Shown here: positions 60,048-64,000 of the stretch, piece after piece | Layout of the letters: the number at the start of each line of letters is the position of its first letter | Position numbering within the stretch: position 1 is the stretch's first letter | Assembly: GCA_022478985.1 (NCBI GenBank) | Contig: JAKSZP010008008.1 | Coordinates: 62,001-126,000 of the forward strand | DNA length: 64,000 nucleotides | Origin: Massospora cicadina | Taxonomy: Eukaryota; Entomophthoromycota; Entomophthoromycetes; Entomophthorales; Entomophthoraceae | Direction of reading: 5' to 3' | Program-made: the position numbers and the translations under genes | The notes under the pieces: model-generated | What the model saw: the letters and a program-made list of their open reading frames with translations, nothing else | Told to the model about the DNA's origin: nothing | Databases searched by the model: none

Positions 60048-60619
60048 TGCTTGCCACCTAGGCATAGAACAGGTCTTAGCTATTACTCAATGTGCTAGGC
60101 ATGTATCAGTTATTAAAGTATGAATTATCTGATTGGTTCTAAAAATAAATATAAGAATTATCTGACTAGCTCTAGAGATCTATAATATAATATGCTATCT
60201 GTGCATCAGTCATCAGTATAGGAATTATCTGATTGGCTCCAATGAATCAAATACTTCCTAAACATATCATTACCCATCTATTAATATAAAATCTAAATAT
60301 CTATCTATAAGGTAATACAGTGGGTTGTCAGTCATCAGTATCACCAACCAGTTGGCATAATCATTGAACCTATTAAATCAGTCAAATACTACTAAACTGT
60401 TAGCTGAAATATTAATAAAAATGCTCAACACCCTGGCATAGAATAAGTTATCAGCAAGTTAATTATAACAGTCAAAGCTAAATATAATAATTAAGTTGCT
60501 AGGTTTATATAATCAACAAATAAAATATTTTATAATAATTTGATAATTGCTTAATACTCAGTTGTTTTAGTTATACTTTTAAACTCATTCATTTGAGTAT
60601 TAAAATATTTAGATTTAAA
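60048..60619. other. AT-rich intergenic DNA
   Basis: Contains several imperfect repeats of ATCAGT/GAATTATCTGATTGGCTC (about 60110-60240). No gene is seen. Confidence 0.4.
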
Positions 60620-60633
60620 AAATATAAAATATA

Positions 60634-60775
60634 GGGGTGGTTAGCCTGGTGGGTAAAACTGCTTCCACTCTAGTGCAGGTTTTATTCAATACAAGTTCAA
60701 AACCTGTACTGGCTAGAAAAAAATCTTGGTATAGTATATTTGTCCTAAGGTTGACCCACCTTATATACTTTTTAA
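60634..60775 (+). repeat. tRNA-derived SINE, 142 bp, upstream of eIF2B gene
   Basis: Flanked by AAATATAAAATATA (60620-60633) and AAATACAAAATATA (60776-60789), a 14-bp duplication with one change, in AT-rich DNA. The head has box A-like TTAGCCTGGTGGG and box B AGTTCAAAACC (near 60690). The tail has AAGGTTGACCCACCTT. It ends about 220 bp before the eIF2B start codon. Confidence 0.82.
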
Positions 60776-60997
60776 AAATACAAAATATAGTTATTCGTAA
60801 AACTATAAATTTGCAATCGGAGTTGCAAGCAGATTTAAGTCTTAAAATTATAGTTTAAGGTCTGTATAATCAACGAACCTCTATCTCAGTCATATTAGAT
60901 CCACCTACATGGCATAATAAATTAAGCCAAAAATATATGAAACATTTTCTATTCATATATTAACAGTATCATTTTTTCATTAGATTTTATTTAAATC

Positions 60998-62949
60998 ATG
61001 ACCAACACAAGAGATGTTCCTGCACTTGTTGAAAATCTTATTTTCAAGTTGAAGCGCAGGTAAATTTTGCTAGCACAAAGTTTAAAGCACTTTACTTAAT
61101 TTGTTTTTATAACTTCACTCTCATTCTAGTTACCTTTACCAATTTTTTAGACATTTTTTAGCTATAAAATTTTTTAGAGTAAAAAAATTACCAGAAATTT
61201 TATCAAACTGAACTTTTTATTTTCTTTATAAATGATGAACATGCTTAAACAAAAAAGAAAATGACAATATGAATTTATTTTTTGTTAACCTCCTTTTCTT
61301 CATAAGACAAATTGTAGGCTCTTGGAATGTCTCAACTGAAACTCTTTTGGTTTTACGTCAAGTAGTTTCAGTCTCAAAATGGAACAACGTTCGTGCCCTT
61401 TTAGATGACATTACACATATTGGCCATCGTTTAGTTACAGCCCAGCCTCAAGGTATTTTCTCACTTTTACTTACTTTTTATGCTTGCTAATTAATCCAGT
61501 GGTTTTATTTACCCTTTGAGTCATTTTTCTACTTTTCTATATTTTAACTCAATTTTTGCTACGCGGCTTTTAAAATTCTCTCAGAACTTGCTGTTGGAAA
61601 CATTGTTCGAAGAGTGCTACATGTAATTCGTGAAGAATACAAAGTGTATGTTAAAGAAATGGAAGAAACTGGAGCTCAAAGCGAAGCTGATAGCAAATTT
61701 TCAACTATTGATGAAACAGTGCAGAGAAATAACACAATGGCAGCTCCGACTGTTGCATCTATGTTTACCTTAATGGGTGGCGGTGAAACGGCAGATAAAA
61801 CTATTGATTACTCTCGTTCAGTTTACAATATCCTTTTGTTTTTTTTCTTAGAAAAGTCTTTATGTATTCCTTAACCTTTAAAACCTTTCAAGCCAACTAT
61901 TATACAAGAAATTACAGATATGCTTGATGAACTGGTAAATATCTATTCCAATATTTCTGGACATGCTCTCGAGCAAATTAATTCGAGGTAAAACTGTTAA
62001 TCTCTTTTGATTTATATTTTAAGCGAGATCATCTTGACGCGAGGAAAGTCTCGAACCGTTATAGAATTTCTCAAAACTGCTGCGAAAGAGCGTCAGTTTC
62101 AAGTCATTGTAGTTGAATCTTCCTCTAAAGAGGAAACTCTTGATTTAGCAAAAAGTTTGATATCCGCTGGGATAACAACAACTATAGTTCCTCACGCTGC
62201 TGTGTTTGCAATTATGTCGAGGGTAAACAAAGTTATTTTAGGAACTCACGCAGGTTAGTTGTTTTTTATTTGTTTCTTAAATTAGACCAATGTGATTGGC
62301 ATTTACGTTGCCAGTTTAGAAACATGTTTTTGATTTATCTTTTGCAATCTCTTGTTTACTAAATTTTAACTCAAAAGTTATGGCTAATGGGGGCTTAATT
62401 GCTGTAAGCGGAACTCAGTCTATTGCTGCTGCTGCCAGCTATCACTCTACCCCAGTTGTTGTCTGTACTGGGTTATACAAACTCTCTCCTCTCTTCCCAA
62501 TGGATCATGAACTGCTGAACGTATGCGTTTCTCCTTCTTCTGTTACTAACTATGCCGATGGTAATAACTTTTACAGGGCTCTCCTTACTTTTTAGGTGAT
62601 ATTGTTGAGCACGTTGAAGTCATTGCACCATATTTTGATTACGTTGCTCCGGAGCTTGTCAGTCTTTTCATAACAAACGCGTAAGTATACTAAATTAAGA
62701 TATTTAAAAAGCTTCTAAGTCACTTATCTTAATCATACTTTTACCAATAGGATTACTGTATCTTTTTGTTTTATAAAATATACTAGCATCATACATTTTT
62801 GTCCATTTAAGGAGGAAACATCTAGTTCTAAAATAACTAATTTCTCTTTTAGTGGCGGCCATCCCCCATCTTATCTGTATCGCCTCATAACTGAAAATTA
62901 TGATCCGATAGATAGCCATTTAGAGCATTCACCCCTTCCCAGCATGTGA
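60998..62949 (+). CDS. GCD7: Translation initiation factor eIF2B, beta subunit
   Basis: Beta subunit of eIF2B, the guanine-nucleotide exchange factor that recharges eIF2 in cytoplasmic translation initiation. Beta belongs to the alpha/beta/delta regulatory core. Joining eight exons gives an unbroken 377-codon frame, normal length for the family. Exons: 60998-61059, 61307-61452, 61585-61820, 61893-61987, 62024-62253, 62378-62560, 62596-62680, 62853-62949. All introns are GT-AG, of 247, 132, 72, 36, 124, 35 and 172 nt. Family landmarks: LKRRQIVGSW, RRVLHVIREE, SEIILTRGKSRTV, VVPHAAVFAIMSRVNKVILG, GLYKLSPLFP, YVAPELVSLFITNAGGHPPS and YLYRLITENYDP. The start is the ATG giving the usual short N-terminus. 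The donor of intron 3 (GTTTAC) is the least certain junction. It is the only host gene here and appears intact. Confidence 0.93.
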
Positions 62950-64000
62950 ACGGTTTCCAAAGGTTCAAACTGTTTTTAGCAGCAGTATTTTGCTCTAAGA
63001 TTTTTTTGTACGCATTACCTATGATTTTTAAGTTATTTTTCATTTTTATGATTTAACTGTCTATAAGACAACTGAAAATTAAAGTTTTATTTTTTATATT
63101 ATATTGAGTTTTTTACCCTCACTAGGCCAGATAATAGTACCCAAATTAAAGGCTGATTTGCTGCCATTTGTGAAATCATATGGCAACTTAATCAGACTAA
63201 TTGTGCATTACTACTGCGTATCTTTTATATTCTTAATGTGGGTAAAGCATCTTTAGGTTTATTTATATTAGAGGAAATTAAAAAGTTTTTTTGCTGGTAT
63301 TGTCAATTAGTTACCTTTTACTCAAAGTGGTTTAGCATCATTTTTTAATTTATTGGTTTGAGTTTGTTTTAGATTTCTTTTAATTTATAAACATCAAATT
63401 AATCAATTTAATGCCAAGGTTGTGCAACCTTAGCATAATTGCTGTCAAATATTGGCAACTCATCCTGTAAATTATACGTAAAATATATTTTAATTAGATA
63501 GAGTTTCCCAATTATCTACCACACCTAGTATGAACTTTAGTTCTAAATCCCCACAATACCCTTTAAATTGAGATTAGACTCATTAACTTTAAAATTTACA
63601 ACTATTTAAGTCTAAATATAGAATTCTATGCTGTTTAATCTTTAATTTAGCCAAGTTTTATAATAAAACTACATTTAAGTAGCTCTGGCATATAGGTACC
63701 GTAAGAAGATTAACCAGTCAGTCTTATAATCCAATTCTTAAGATTTCTGCTCCACTCCTACTCCCTGTATATTTATTCATGTTAACTTTGTTTATAAAAT
63801 TTAAACCAGCTCTAAAGCATTGTTATATTTTCACTATTTAGCCATGTTTACTGTTAATATTTATAGTTTGCCACAATCCTAGTATTTATTCTAATATAAT
63901 ATAAGGTATAGGAGCAGTTTTTATGGAGTTTATCCTATGCAATGTTAATATATAAGGCTAAATAACTTAACAAATTTCAGTTCATTATAAGCCTTTACCT
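62950..64000. other. 3' flank of eIF2B gene, AT-rich
   Basis: An ATTAAA near 63078 could serve in polyadenylation. A plus-strand open stretch at about 63162-63350 has no recognised similarity. Otherwise nothing is seen. Confidence 0.4.

Noticed and set aside
60637..60858. 73-aa plus-strand ORF
   Set aside because: It reads through the SINE and AT-rich flank, starting in the tRNA-like head.
63162..63350. Possible second host gene downstream of eIF2B
   Set aside because: One open stretch of ~60 codons without a recognisable domain, start context or supporting exons.
1..64000. CRISPR arrays, operons, phage or bacterial features
   Set aside because: No regularly spaced repeats or prokaryotic gene layout. 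Introns and retrotransposons indicate nuclear eukaryotic DNA.

Overview
The window is TE-packed eukaryotic DNA from an AT-rich genome. It most likely comes from a fungus with a repeat-inflated genome, because the chromodomain-bearing Ty3/gypsy elements, very short introns and CTAAC-type branch sites all fit that. The lineage cannot be fixed from sequence alone. Only one host gene is recognisable: an eight-exon gene for the beta subunit of translation initiation factor eIF2B, at 60998-62949, near the right edge. Almost everything else is transposable-element sequence, mostly decayed.

Layout. 1-5304: an old plus-strand chromovirus (family A, copy A1) cut by the window edge. 5467-12973: a minus-strand gypsy-type element (E1) with ~1.45 kb LTRs and its own insertions. 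13431-19002: a complete minus-strand chromovirus (B) with a perfect 5-bp target duplication. ~19500-24651: a second, truncated E copy (E2). ~25000-32000: a decayed minus-strand LINE (CCHC ORF1, AP endonuclease, RT, terminal CCHC). 32626-32864: a SINE-like retroposon. 34253-59690: a nest. An E-like LTR (E3) was split by gypsy element D (34761-59247, target duplication TCAAT). D was split by gypsy element C (37412-47872) and by a young chromovirus A2 (50235-57074). C's gag was split by a solo A-family LTR (40580-41432). 58829-60775: three tRNA-derived SINEs with 14-bp target duplications, one of them inside D's LTR.

The most notable biology is in families A and B. In both, the PBS does not resemble a tRNA 3' end. 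It is instead complementary, over 10-11 nt, to an LTR segment starting 31-33 bp downstream of a TATA-like box, which is the predicted 5' end of the element's own RNA. This is the arrangement of Tf1-type self-priming. The two families use different sequences but the same geometry: a 2-nt TT spacer, then a 10-11-nt PBS, and a TATA-to-start distance of ~32 bp. Elements C and D have tRNA-type PBS candidates instead.

A second theme is a set of retroposons with a related 3' tail (core AGGTTG..CCACCT). They include 27-bp and 45-bp poly(A)-ended inserts flanked by perfect 13-17-bp target duplications, which are extremely short 5'-truncated retropositions. All TE coding regions carry stops or frameshifts; A2 is closest to intact. 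Similarity statements rest on reading motifs and comparing copies within the window; no database was searched.
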